From contig NZ_SJKA01000003.1 in the NCBI RefSeq assembly GCF_004331435.1, positions 310,001 through 374,000 on the forward strand: 64,000 bases of DNA, written 5' to 3'. Positions 46,929-55,510 of this stretch are shown here, in pieces; position 1 is the first letter of the stretch; each line of letters opens with the position of its first letter. The DNA comes from Kribbella sindirgiensis (GTDB taxonomy: Bacteria > Actinomycetota > Actinomycetes > Propionibacteriales > Kribbellaceae). The notes under the pieces were generated by a model. The model saw nothing but the letters and a program-made list of their open reading frames with translations, had not been told where the DNA came from and did not search any database. A program made the position numbers and the translations under genes.

Positions 46929-47329
46929 CTGAGGACTGCCAATGCGTCGATCTCGACGAGCATGTCCGGCAGCGGCAGGCCGGTGAAGACGGTGGTCCGC
47001 GACGGCAGCACACCGCTCGGCGTCCGCGTCGACACGAACTCGGCGTACGCCTCGTTCATCGCGGCGAAGTCCTCGCGCTGGGTGAGGTAGACGCGCAGCA
47101 TCACCACGTCGTCGATACTCGCGCCGCCGGCCTTCAGGATCGCCTCGATGTTCTGCAGCACCCTGGTGGTCTGGCCCTTCACGTCACCGGTGAACACGAA
47201 GTCGCCGCTGGCCGGGTCGACCGAGCCCTGGCCGGACACCTGCAGGATGTTGCCCTTGCGGACGCCCTGCGAGAACACCGGCATCGGCGGCGGCGCGTCG
47301 GTGGTGGAGACTGCGGTCTTGTCGGACAT
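46925..47329 (-). CDS. RidA/YjgF-family enamine/imine deaminase
   Basis: 134 residues. RidA fold: FSQGVRKGNILQVSGQGSVD, QTTRVLQNIEAILKAGGAS, SRTTVFTGLPLPDMLVEIDA, with the catalytic Arg in PSRTTV. RidA enzymes hydrolyse 2-imino acids released by PLP-dependent dehydratases, which fits the PLP enzyme gene at 49170. The ATG at 47329 has a GAGAGG site; a GTG at 47341 lies on top of that site and is less likely. Confidence 0.88.
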   Translation of the reverse strand: MSDKTAVSTTDAPPPMPVFSQGVRKGNILQVSGQGSVDPASGDFVFTGDVKGQTTRVLQNIEAILKAGGASIDDVVMLRVYLTQREDFAAMNEAYAEFVSTRTPSGVLPSRTTVFTGLPLPDMLVEIDALAVLS

Positions 47330-47344
47330 CAGGTCTGACACCTC

Positions 47345-48079
47345 TCAGTTGTAATCGGCACTGATCGCTTCGGCGGTGGCGAGCAACTCGGGCAGCAGCT
47401 CGAGCACCTGGTCATAGTTCAGCAGTACGTCGGGCACGGACAACGACACGGCCCCGACAACGCGCCCGGTGCTGTCACTCAGCGGCGCACCGATGCAGTT
47501 GATGAAGGACTCGTGCTCCGCCTTGTCCTGCGCCCAGCCGCGCTCTTTGGTCACCTGGAGCTCGTCCCGCAACCGGTCCGCGTCAGTGATGGTGTTCGGC
47601 GTGTACACCTTGTAGTCCAGCGTCGCCAGCACCGCCTCCCGCTGCCGCTTCGGCTGCGCAGCCAGCAGCACCTTGCCGACCGCAGTGCAGTGCAGCGCCG
47701 CGGGTACGCCGACCTGCGAGTACATGCGCACCGAGCGCACGCTGTCGAGCTTGTCGACGTAGATGACCTCACCGTTCTCCCAGGCGGCCAGGTGAACCGT
47801 CTGGCCGGTCTTCTGGTTCAGCTCCCGCAGATGCGGTGCGGCAACCTGCCGTACTACGTGTTGCTCGCGCGCGACGTCCGCGAGCGCGAACAGCTGCGAG
47901 CCCAGGCGGTACCGGTGCTGCGCGTCGCGCCGTACGAACCGCTCTGCCTCCATGGTGCGCAGCAGACGGAGCACTGTCGTCTTGTGCACGCCCAGCTCGG
48001 TCGCGAGCTGGTCCAGCGACCGCTCGCCCTCACCGAGGCTCTTGAGGATCTGCAGTGCTCTGCCGAGGCTCTGGCTCAT
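47345..48079 (-). CDS. IclR-family regulator of the sugar-acid cluster
   Basis: 244 residues: winged helix SLGRALQILKSLGEGERSLD with recognition helix HKTTVLRLLRTM, effector domain (VHLAAWENGEVIYVDKLDS, CTAVGKVLLAAQPKRQREA). The E. coli KdgR repressor of 2-keto-3-deoxygluconate genes belongs to this family. Overlaps the end of the kinase gene (ATGA). A three-half-site element at 49121-49154 is its likely target. Confidence 0.9.
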   Translation of the reverse strand: MSQSLGRALQILKSLGEGERSLDQLATELGVHKTTVLRLLRTMEAERFVRRDAQHRYRLGSQLFALADVAREQHVVRQVAAPHLRELNQKTGQTVHLAAWENGEVIYVDKLDSVRSVRMYSQVGVPAALHCTAVGKVLLAAQPKRQREAVLATLDYKVYTPNTITDADRLRDELQVTKERGWAQDKAEHESFINCIGAPLSDSTGRVVGAVSLSVPDVLLNYDQVLELLPELLATAEAISADYN

Positions 48080-49041
48080 ACCTTGGTCGCCGCCCACTCC
48101 TCGTCGGTGGCGTTGAGCAGCCGCTCCCGCTCAGCCGGAGCCGGCGGCGGCGCGTGGTCCTCAGGCGCAGTGAGCACCGCAGTGGCATTCAGATGCCCCA
48201 ACCGCAGCCGCTGCACCATCGGCAACCCCTGCAACGTCCCCGCCAGAAAACCGGCCGCGAACGCGTCCCCGGCGCCTACCGTCTCCACAACCTCTACGGA
48301 CAACGCGGGGACCTCAGTGCGGCCACCTGGCTCCAGCACCATCGCCTGGTGCGCGTCGTCCTTCACAACCAGGACAGGCGTTCCCAGTCGCTCGTACAGC
48401 TCGTCCGGATCGCCTGTGCCCGCAAAGACCTCTGCCTCGTCCGCACCGATCAGCACGATGTCAGCTGCCTTCAGCAACCGCCACAACGGCGCAGGGTCCC
48501 GGTCCCTCCACAGCGCCGGCCGCCAGTTCAGGTCCACGCTGAGCAAGAACTCCCGCGGCTCGGTCGCCAGCCGCTCCAGCATGTCCGCACTGGTCGTCGA
48601 GATCGCCGCCGTGATTCCAGTGGTGTGCACGAGCTTGGCCTGTTTCAGCCTGTCTCGAACCTCTGGCCGGTCCAGGAAGTCAGGCGCCATAGCGGCAGCC
48701 GCCGAACCGGTCCGGTAGTAGTGCATCCGGGAGCGTCCGTCCGCAGACTCCTTCACGTAAAGCGCCGTCGGCCTCGTCTGGTCCAGCTCCACGCCCCCGA
48801 CCTCGACACCACGCGCTTGCAGATCCCGCAGTACGTGCCGACCGAAACCGTCGTCGCCGAGCCGCGAGATCCACCCCGTCGGTACGCCGAGAGCCGCCAG
48901 CCCACCGGCCACATTGCACTCCGCCCCGCCGACCGACCGCCGGAACGTCTCCACGTCTTCGAGCGGTCCCGGCCCGCCCGCCAGCATGATCATCGCCTCA
49001 CCCAGACAGATCGCGGCCGTCTCAAAGAGCGGTTCGGGCAT
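48076..49041 (-). CDS. kdgK: PfkB-family sugar kinase, probable 2-keto-3-deoxygluconate kinase
   Basis: 321 residues. Ribokinase-type start (ICLGEAMIMLAGGPGPL; GGAECNVAGGLAALG) and the C-terminal active-site motif VETVGAGDAFAAGFLAG. The sugar-acid assignment rests on CLGE, the SVDLNWRPALW segment, and a KDPG aldolase in the cluster. It would make 2-keto-3-deoxy-6-phosphogluconate. The ATG at 49041 is preferred (AAGGAG, 5-base spacing) to the GTG at 49047. Confidence 0.85.
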   Translation of the reverse strand: MPEPLFETAAICLGEAMIMLAGGPGPLEDVETFRRSVGGAECNVAGGLAALGVPTGWISRLGDDGFGRHVLRDLQARGVEVGGVELDQTRPTALYVKESADGRSRMHYYRTGSAAAAMAPDFLDRPEVRDRLKQAKLVHTTGITAAISTTSADMLERLATEPREFLLSVDLNWRPALWRDRDPAPLWRLLKAADIVLIGADEAEVFAGTGDPDELYERLGTPVLVVKDDAHQAMVLEPGGRTEVPALSVEVVETVGAGDAFAAGFLAGTLQGLPMVQRLRLGHLNATAVLTAPEDHAPPPAPAERERLLNATDEEWAATKV

Positions 49042-49120
49042 CGGCACTCCTTGGCGGCGGGGTGATGGGATGGGGTGCGTTGACGCGGCTTCGGGCGCGA
49101 TGCTACAACCGACGAGTCAG

Positions 49121-49154
49121 AATGCGCAATGAGCGTTGCGTATTTTGCAATCCC
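49121..49154. promoter_or_regulatory. Probable IclR operator between divergent catabolic units
   Basis: AATGCGCAA - 6 bases - TTGCGTATT (8 of 9 pair), followed by TTTTGCAA which forms a second dyad with the TTGCG arm. It lies in the 128-base gap between kdgK and the PLP enzyme gene, so one protein could control both directions. Confidence 0.6.
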
Positions 49155-49169
49155 AACCCAGGGGGTTAG

Positions 49170-50474
49170 ATGCCTGCTTACGATGCCGACACCGTCGCCG
49201 CTCTCGCCGATCAGCAGGTGAGCTGGCAGGACAAGGCCCTGCCGCCCGCCTTCTGGGGCCGCACCGTCGCGGAGGTGCTGGCCGGTAAGCCCCGGCTCTC
49301 CCAGCTCCCCACTCCGCTGATGACGCTGTCGGCCCCCGGCCTGCGGCACAACGTCGACACCCTCGCCAGCTGGTGCACCCGGCACGGCGTGGAGCTCGCG
49401 CCGCACGGCAAGACGACGATGGCGCCCGCGCTCTGGGCGATGCAGCTGGACGCCGGTGCCTGGGCGATCACGCTGGCCAACGGGTTCCAGCTCGGTGTCG
49501 CCCGCGCGTACGGCGTACAGCGCGTGCTGATCGCCAACGCGGTGATCTCGCCCCTGCAGCTGCGCTGGATCGCGGACGAGCTCGCGAACGACCCGTCGTT
49601 CGAGGTGCTGGTGTGGGCCGACTCGGTCCGCACCGTCGAGCAGATGGAAGCGGCCCGCTCGGCGTACGTCGGCGCGGACGCGCGACCGCTCGACGTGCTG
49701 GTCGAGGTCGGCGGCATCGGCGGCCGGACCGGCGCCCGTGATCTCGAGACCGCACTGGCCGTCGGCGACGCGATCGCCGACGCGTCGACACTGCGGCTGG
49801 CCGGCGTGGCCGGGTACGAGGGCGCGATCGGGCACGGTGTCGACGAGGCAAACCTCGAGGAGGTCCGCGCGTACCTGCGGGAGCTGGCTACCGTCCATCA
49901 CCGGCTGCGGCCGAAGTACGACGACGACGTCGTGCCGGTGGTCAGCGCGGGCGGAAGCCAGTACTTCGAGCAGGTCGCGAAGGTGCTCGCTTCGGAAGCG
50001 GGCGAAGGCGCCCGGGTGGTCCTGCGTTCCGGCGCGTACATCGCCCACGACGACGGGCTCTACCGTCGTGTGTCGCCGCTCGGCGAGCACCCGCGGACGG
50101 ACGGCGAGCAGCTCGTGCCCGCGATGCACGGCTGGATGCGGATCACGTCCCAGCCCGAGCCCGGCCTGGCGATCTTCGACGGCGGGCGCCGCGACTTCCC
50201 GTTCGACCAGGACTATCCCGAGCCGCAGCTGATCCGCCCGCGGCCGGACGGCTCGCCGATCCTGCCGGCCACCGGGATGAAGGTGACGAACCTCAACGAC
50301 CAGCACGGCTTCCTGCTGTTCGGCGACGACCAGGACGTCGTGATCGGCGACGAGCTGCGCGTCGGGCTGTCGCATCCCTGCACGGCCTTCGACAAGTGGG
50401 GCCTGATCCCGGTCGTCGACGACCCGGACGCCGCGGATCCCGTGATCGTCGACCTGGTCCGGACGTTCTTCTGA
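49170..50474 (+). CDS. PLP-dependent fold-III D-amino acid dehydratase/deaminase (D-serine dehydratase-like)
   Basis: 434 residues in the alanine racemase-like / DSD1 family. PLP Lys is K81 (ELAPHGKTTMAPALW); the C-terminal metal-site motif GLSHPCTAFDKW matches the zinc His/Cys pair of eukaryotic-type D-serine dehydratase. These enzymes act on 3-hydroxy D-amino acids, removing water and ammonia to give a 2-keto acid. Given the kinase and aldolase nearby, D-glucosaminate (giving 2-keto-3-deoxygluconate) is a plausible substrate. It precedes the deacylase gene by one base. Confidence 0.82.
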   Translation: MPAYDADTVAALADQQVSWQDKALPPAFWGRTVAEVLAGKPRLSQLPTPLMTLSAPGLRHNVDTLASWCTRHGVELAPHGKTTMAPALWAMQLDAGAWAITLANGFQLGVARAYGVQRVLIANAVISPLQLRWIADELANDPSFEVLVWADSVRTVEQMEAARSAYVGADARPLDVLVEVGGIGGRTGARDLETALAVGDAIADASTLRLAGVAGYEGAIGHGVDEANLEEVRAYLRELATVHHRLRPKYDDDVVPVVSAGGSQYFEQVAKVLASEAGEGARVVLRSGAYIAHDDGLYRRVSPLGEHPRTDGEQLVPAMHGWMRITSQPEPGLAIFDGGRRDFPFDQDYPEPQLIRPRPDGSPILPATGMKVTNLNDQHGFLLFGDDQDVVIGDELRVGLSHPCTAFDKWGLIPVVDDPDAADPVIVDLVRTFF

Positions 50475-50475
50475 C

Positions 50476-52074
50476 ATGAGCGATGTTCTGATCACGGGCG
50501 CGCTGGTCGTCGACGGCTCCGGCGCGCCCGGGTACCACGCGGACGTCGCCGTCGACGCCGGGCGGATCATGGCCATCGGCAACGACCTGCCGGCCGCGCA
50601 CCGGAGGATCGACGCGAACGGGCTGGTGCTGTCGCCCGGGTTCATCGACATGCACTCGCACTCGGATCTGCAGATCCTGGTCAACCCCGACCACACCGCC
50701 AAGGTCAGCCAGGGCGTCACGCTCGAGGTTCTCGGGCAGGACGGCCTGTCCTTCGCCCCGATCGACGACCCGACGCGGGCCGTCGTACGCCGCCAGATCG
50801 CCGGCTGGAACGGGGAACCGGACGACTTCGACTTCTCCTGGTCGACGGTCGCCGGGTACCTCGACCGCCTCGACCAGAGGATCGCCTGCAACGCGGCGTA
50901 CCTGGTCCCGCAAGGGACCTTGCGCCTGATGGTCGTTGGCACCTCCAACCGTCCGGCGACCGTCGACGAGCTCGCGCGGATGAAGCAGCTGCTCGCCGAC
51001 GGGCTGCGCGACGGGGCGGTCGGGATGAGCAGCGGGCTCACGTACACGCCCGGCATGTTCGCCGGCACCGACGAGCTGGTCGAGCTCTGCGAGGTCGTCG
51101 CGGCGTACGGCGGGTACTACGCCCCGCATCAGCGCTCTTATGGCAAGGGCGCTCTCGAGGCGTACGCCGAGATGGTCGACGTCGCACGCCGCGCCGGGTG
51201 CGCGCTGCACCTGACCCACGCGGTGATGAACTTCGCCCCGAACGCGGGCCGAGGCTCGGAGCTGGTCGAGATGATCGACAAGGCGCTCGCGTCCGGGGTC
51301 GACGTCACCACCGACACCTATCCGTACCTGCCCGGGGCCACCACCCTGGCGGCGATCCTGCCGAGCTGGACGGCCGAGGGCGGACCGGACGCGCTGCTCG
51401 CCCGGCTCCGCGACCCGTCCGCACGCGAGCGCATCAGCTACGAACTGGAGCAGGTCGGATCCGACGGCTGCCACGGCTGCGTGGTCGAGTGGGACACGAT
51501 CGAGATCGGCGGCGTGCGCAACCCGGCGCTGTCCAGCGCGGTCGGCAACACCGTCGCGGCCCTCGCGGAACGCACCGGCAAGCCGGCCTCGGAGGTCTTC
51601 TTCGAGATCCTGCTGGCCGACGACCTCGCCACCTCGATCCTGCAGCACGTCGGCCACGAGGAGAACGTGCGCGCGATCATGCAGCACCGGTCGCACACCG
51701 GCGGATCGGACGGGATCCTGGTCGGCGGGAAACCGCACCCGCGCTCCTGGGGGACGTTCCCGCGGTACCTCGCCCGCTACGTCCGTGAGCTCGGCGTACT
51801 CGACCTCGCCGACTGCATCCACCACCTCACCGGCCGTCCCGCCCGTCGCCTCCGGCTCCCGGACCGCGGGCTGATCCGCGAGGGGTACGCCGCCGACCTG
51901 GTCCTTTTCGACCCCGCGACGGTTCAGGACACCGCCACGTTCCCTGACCCCCGCCGGCAAGCGGCAGGTATCCCGTACGTCTTCGTCAACGGCACCCCTG
52001 TCATCGACGACTCCCACCGAACGACCGCCAGCCCCGGCCGATCGATCCGCCGTACCTCAGCTGAGAGGAACTAG
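50476..52074 (+). CDS. N-acyl-D-amino-acid deacylase (amidohydrolase superfamily)
   Basis: 532 residues. Metal-binding HSHS in GFIDMHSHSDLQIL, the SSGLTYTPGMFAGTDELVEL region, metal ligands in LHLTHAVMN and late HTGGSDGILVGGKPHPRSWG with the catalytic Asp. Canonical D-aminoacylase layout with small beta-sandwich ends. It removes acyl groups from N-acyl-D-amino acids; in this cluster N-acetyl-D-glucosaminate is the inferred substrate. Followed after 2 bases by the aldolase. Confidence 0.9.
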   Translation: MSDVLITGALVVDGSGAPGYHADVAVDAGRIMAIGNDLPAAHRRIDANGLVLSPGFIDMHSHSDLQILVNPDHTAKVSQGVTLEVLGQDGLSFAPIDDPTRAVVRRQIAGWNGEPDDFDFSWSTVAGYLDRLDQRIACNAAYLVPQGTLRLMVVGTSNRPATVDELARMKQLLADGLRDGAVGMSSGLTYTPGMFAGTDELVELCEVVAAYGGYYAPHQRSYGKGALEAYAEMVDVARRAGCALHLTHAVMNFAPNAGRGSELVEMIDKALASGVDVTTDTYPYLPGATTLAAILPSWTAEGGPDALLARLRDPSARERISYELEQVGSDGCHGCVVEWDTIEIGGVRNPALSSAVGNTVAALAERTGKPASEVFFEILLADDLATSILQHVGHEENVRAIMQHRSHTGGSDGILVGGKPHPRSWGTFPRYLARYVRELGVLDLADCIHHLTGRPARRLRLPDRGLIREGYAADLVLFDPATVQDTATFPDPRRQAAGIPYVFVNGTPVIDDSHRTTASPGRSIRRTSAERN

Positions 52075-52076
52075 TT

Positions 52077-52715
52077 GTGAACACCCTGGAGCTGCTCCGC
52101 GCCGACCGGGTTCTGACCGTGGTGCGCGCACCGGAGATCTCGGACGCCCGCGACCTGTGCGCGGCATTGGTCGCCGGTGGCATCCACGTCGTCGAACTCA
52201 CCTACACGACCCCGGACCTCCCGCGGCACCTGGAGCGCGCGGCCTCCACCGCTGCCGAGACCGGCGCGGTCGTCGGCGCGGGCACCGTCCAGACCGGCGA
52301 CCAGGCCACGCAGGCGATCAACGCCGGCGCCCAGTTCCTCGTCACCCCCGGGCAGGGCCCTGAGGCAGCGGCGATCGCCGAGGCCGCGCGGACCGCCGGT
52401 ATTCCCGTCGTCCTCGGCGCCTTCACGCCGTCCGAGGTGATGACGGCGCTCGCTCTCGGCTCGGCCGCGGTGAAGATCTTCCCCGCCCACCAGCTGGGCC
52501 CGAAGTACTTCAAGGACCTCAACGGCCCGTTCCCCGGCGTACCGCTGATCCCGTCCGGCGGCGTCAACGCCACCAACGCCCACGACTTCCTGGCCGCCGG
52601 CGCCCTCGCCGTCAGTGCGGGAACGGACGTCGTCTCCCCCGCCGATGTGGCCGCCGCGAACTGGGAGGCGATCACCACGAAGGCCAAGACCTTCTGCGCC
52701 GCTATTGCACAGTGA
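52077..52715 (+). CDS. eda: 2-dehydro-3-deoxy-phosphogluconate (KDPG) aldolase
   Basis: 212-residue class I aldolase: E40 (VVELTYTTPD) and Schiff-base Lys K133 (AVKIFPAHQLG), phosphate loop IPSGGVNATNA. Splits KDPG to pyruvate and glyceraldehyde-3-phosphate. GTG start 2 bases after the deacylase stop, so it is in the same operon. Its last 14 bases overlap the convergent DUF4097 gene. Confidence 0.9.
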   Translation: MNTLELLRADRVLTVVRAPEISDARDLCAALVAGGIHVVELTYTTPDLPRHLERAASTAAETGAVVGAGTVQTGDQATQAINAGAQFLVTPGQGPEAAAIAEAARTAGIPVVLGAFTPSEVMTALALGSAAVKIFPAHQLGPKYFKDLNGPFPGVPLIPSGGVNATNAHDFLAAGALAVSAGTDVVSPADVAAANWEAITTKAKTFCAAIAQ

Positions 52716-53397
52716 TGCTGCCGTAACTGGTGCGCAGGTAGAGGCGGTTCGAGGAACTGGCGTCGTTCGGTACGTCGATCTCAGTGGACCCTTGCGCCGC
52801 CAGCGCATCGATCGCGTACGTCGCCGTCCGTGGCAGCTGCACCATGAGCGAGCCGTCGCTCGCGGTGGCGTTGACCTGTTCCGGCGCGCTGTCGAACTGC
52901 AGGTCGACCGAGCCATGCTCCGCGTCCACCGAGACCCGCGGGCTCCGCAGCCGGGTCAGCGTGATCGATGCGTCGGTGGCTTCCACCGTCAGTGGCGACG
53001 CGACGCCGGTCGCGGACATCGACGTACCGTCCGCCTTCGCGTGCACAGCGGCCGAACTCGGCACCTCCACCGTCAGCTCCACGTCGCAGTGCACATCGGG
53101 ACAGGTGGTCTCCACGTCCAGCACCCCACCGGTCGTCGACACCTTGACGGCCGGCTGCGCGGCGGCGTACGTCCCGTCGACCGTCACATGCACCTGTCCG
53201 TCGGCGCTGGCCAGCAGTTGCATCTCCACGCCGGACACCACCTTGACGCCTTGCGGGCCGGGCGTGAACGAGGCCGAGTAGTCGTACGGCAGCTTCCCGC
53301 GAATCAACGACACGGTCACGGCCGCGCCGGTGATCACGAACACCAGCACCGGTATCAGCCCGATGAGCAGCATCCTGCGCTGCGCGGTCGTCATCAC
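52702..53397 (-). CDS. DUF4097-type membrane-anchored beta-helix protein
   Basis: 231 residues. One N-terminal membrane helix (MLLIGLIPVLVFVITGAAVT), then an extracytoplasmic repeat-rich beta region (VKVSTTGGVLDVETTCPDVH, with two Cys likely disulphide-bonded; SITLTRLRSPRVSVDAEHGS). DUF4097 proteins often accompany Lia/Vra-type stress systems. GTG at 53397 or ATG at 53394, overlapping the response-regulator stop. Confidence 0.75.
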   Translation of the reverse strand: MMTTAQRRMLLIGLIPVLVFVITGAAVTVSLIRGKLPYDYSASFTPGPQGVKVVSGVEMQLLASADGQVHVTVDGTYAAAQPAVKVSTTGGVLDVETTCPDVHCDVELTVEVPSSAAVHAKADGTSMSATGVASPLTVEATDASITLTRLRSPRVSVDAEHGSVDLQFDSAPEQVNATASDGSLMVQLPRTATYAIDALAAQGSTEIDVPNDASSSNRLYLRTSYGSITVQ

Positions 53398-54038
53398 GTG
53401 TCCAGGTACTTGAGCACGGCCAGCACCCGCCGGTGCTCGCCGTCGGTCGGCGACAACCGAAGCTTCAGGAAGATGTTGCTGATGTGCTTCTCCACGGCGC
53501 CTTCGCCGACGACGAGCGCCTGGGCGATCCCGGCGTTCGACCTGCCCTCCGCCATCGCCCGGAGAACGTCCTGTTCCCGCGGACTCAGCACCGCGAGCGG
53601 ATCCACCTTCCGCGATCGCACCAGCAGCTGCGAGATCACCTCCGGATCCAGCGCCGCGCCACCGCCCGCGACCCGGCGCAGCCCGTCGATGAACTGATCC
53701 ACATCCGCCACGCGGTCCTTGAGCAGGTACCCGACACCGCCCGGGTTCCCACCGATCAGTTCACTCGCGTAGCGCTCCTCGACGTACTGCGACAGCACCA
53801 GGACGCCGACCTCGGCGTACTGCTCGCGAATCACCAACGCCGCCCGCAGCCCCTCGTCGGTGAACGTCGGCGGCATCCGTACGTCGACCACGCACACGTC
53901 GGGCCGATGCGCATCGACCGCCTTCAGCAGCGCGTCACCGTCGCCGACGGCCGCGACCACCGCACAGTCCTGCTCCTCCAGCAGCCGCACGATGCCCTCA
54001 CGCAACAGCACCGAGTCCTCGGCGATCACCACCCGCAT
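53394..54038 (-). CDS. NarL/LuxR-family response regulator
   Basis: 214 residues. Receiver domain with acidic pair at E7-D8, phosphoacceptor D52 (VCVVDVRMPP) and Lys in GYLLKDRV. LuxR HTH near the C-terminus (LSPREQDVLRAMAEGRSNAG). The ATG at 54038 has GAGGAG upstream; a GTG at 54074 would overlap the kinase stop. Partner of the adjacent kinase. Confidence 0.92.
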   Translation of the reverse strand: MRVVIAEDSVLLREGIVRLLEEQDCAVVAAVGDGDALLKAVDAHRPDVCVVDVRMPPTFTDEGLRAALVIREQYAEVGVLVLSQYVEERYASELIGGNPGGVGYLLKDRVADVDQFIDGLRRVAGGGAALDPEVISQLLVRSRKVDPLAVLSPREQDVLRAMAEGRSNAGIAQALVVGEGAVEKHISNIFLKLRLSPTDGEHRRVLAVLKYLDT

Positions 54039-54066
54039 CCGCGCAATCTCCTCATCCACGGTGTTT

Positions 54067-55344
54067 TCATCCACAGGGCACCTCCGCGGTCAGCGTGGTC
54101 CCGCCACCCGGTGGACTGTCCACCGTGAGCCATCCGTCGACACCGGCCACCCGATCGCTCAGCCCGCGCAACCCGGTGCCCTTGGACGGATCGGCGCCAC
54201 CCTTCCCGTCGTCCCGGACCTCGATCCGCAGGACGTCGCCCTTCCGCGTCACCGAAACCTCCACGTGCGCCGCCTGAGCATGTTTGCCGACGTTGGCCAG
54301 TGCCTCCGTCACCACGAAGTAAGCGATCGACTCGATCGTCAGCGACGGCCGTTCGTGGATGCCGATCCGCAGGAACATCGGCACCGGTGATCGGACCGCG
54401 ATCGCCGACAGAGCCGCGTCCAGACCGCGATCGGTCAGCACCGGCGGATGCAGCCCTCTGACCAGATCGCGAATCTCGGCGATCGCCTGCATCGCCTCCG
54501 AATGCGCCTCCTCGATCAACGCGCGCACCGCGGGCTCCTTGCTCCCCAGGCGGTTCTTCGCCCGGCCGAGTGTCATGGCCAGCGAGACCAGCCGCTGCTG
54601 TGCGCCGTCGTGCAGGTCGCGCTCCATCCGCCGCCGCTCGGCCTCGACGGAGTCGACCACCTGCTGCCGGCTCGTCACCAGCTGCGTGACGCGCTCCGCC
54701 AGGGCACCGCTCTCGGACCGGCCGAGCAACCTCCGCGCAAGCTCCGCGTCCAGCGCCGACGCCAGCCGGATCAGCCAGGGCGACACCACGAGCAGGAACA
54801 CGGCCGCGACGATCGCCACCATCACCGCGAGTTTGGGCGAGTCGATCACGAACGGCCCGAGCTGCGCCTGCGACGCCGCGAACCGGCGGTAGTACAGCGG
54901 CAACGCGATCAGCACCGGCGGCACCGACCACGCGGCCGGGATCAGCACCAGCCAAACGATTGCCAGCGGCAACAGCAAGACGTAGTACAGGAACTGCTGC
55001 CACATCCCCCGGTCGGTCACCGCGAGCCGCGCGTCGGCGACCCGTGATCCGGCCGGCGGCGGTGGGATCAACGGCGGGACGACCTGCCCGCGGGTGATCT
55101 TCGCCCGCGCTCGCTCCCACCCGGCCACCAGGTACACGAACCGATTCGCGCCGACGCTCAGCGGAATCCCGACGTACCCGAGCGGCCACGCCAGCACGGC
55201 GACCAGGACCGTGGCCAGCACCAGCAGTCCGGAGGTGAGCACCACCACCACGTCGCCCAGGATGTGGATGGTTGCCAACCACAAGTACGGCGAACGCCAG
55301 AGCCCCCACGGCGTCCGGGGAACCGGATTCGCCGCAACCGTCAT
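54067..55344 (-). CDS. Sensor histidine kinase (HisKA_3, NarL partner type)
   Basis: 425 residues. N-terminal membrane sensor with four to five helices and little outside the membrane (helices near 25-50, 52-75, 120-150, 170-195), then HisKA_3 with phospho-His H245 (MERDLHDGAQQRLVSLAM) and an HATPase (GKGTGLRGLSDRVAG). An intramembrane-sensing kinase of this kind usually detects envelope stress. ATG at 55344 with GGGGAGG. Operon with regulator and DUF4097 gene. Confidence 0.92.
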   Translation of the reverse strand: MTVAANPVPRTPWGLWRSPYLWLATIHILGDVVVVLTSGLLVLATVLVAVLAWPLGYVGIPLSVGANRFVYLVAGWERARAKITRGQVVPPLIPPPPAGSRVADARLAVTDRGMWQQFLYYVLLLPLAIVWLVLIPAAWSVPPVLIALPLYYRRFAASQAQLGPFVIDSPKLAVMVAIVAAVFLLVVSPWLIRLASALDAELARRLLGRSESGALAERVTQLVTSRQQVVDSVEAERRRMERDLHDGAQQRLVSLAMTLGRAKNRLGSKEPAVRALIEEAHSEAMQAIAEIRDLVRGLHPPVLTDRGLDAALSAIAVRSPVPMFLRIGIHERPSLTIESIAYFVVTEALANVGKHAQAAHVEVSVTRKGDVLRIEVRDDGKGGADPSKGTGLRGLSDRVAGVDGWLTVDSPPGGGTTLTAEVPCG

Positions 55345-55510
55345 CCGGACCACCTCCCCGTGTCAGCGCCTGCTTGCGGTCACAACTTACGTCGTCGGCG
55401 CCGGCGGGCGGCATGAGGACAGCCCACGGGCTCGACCGGGGGTTATCCCCACCCCGGTTCGTGGGCTGGCCGGACTGTGCCGGACGGCCGCCGCCGGAAT
55501 CCTCGAAGGT

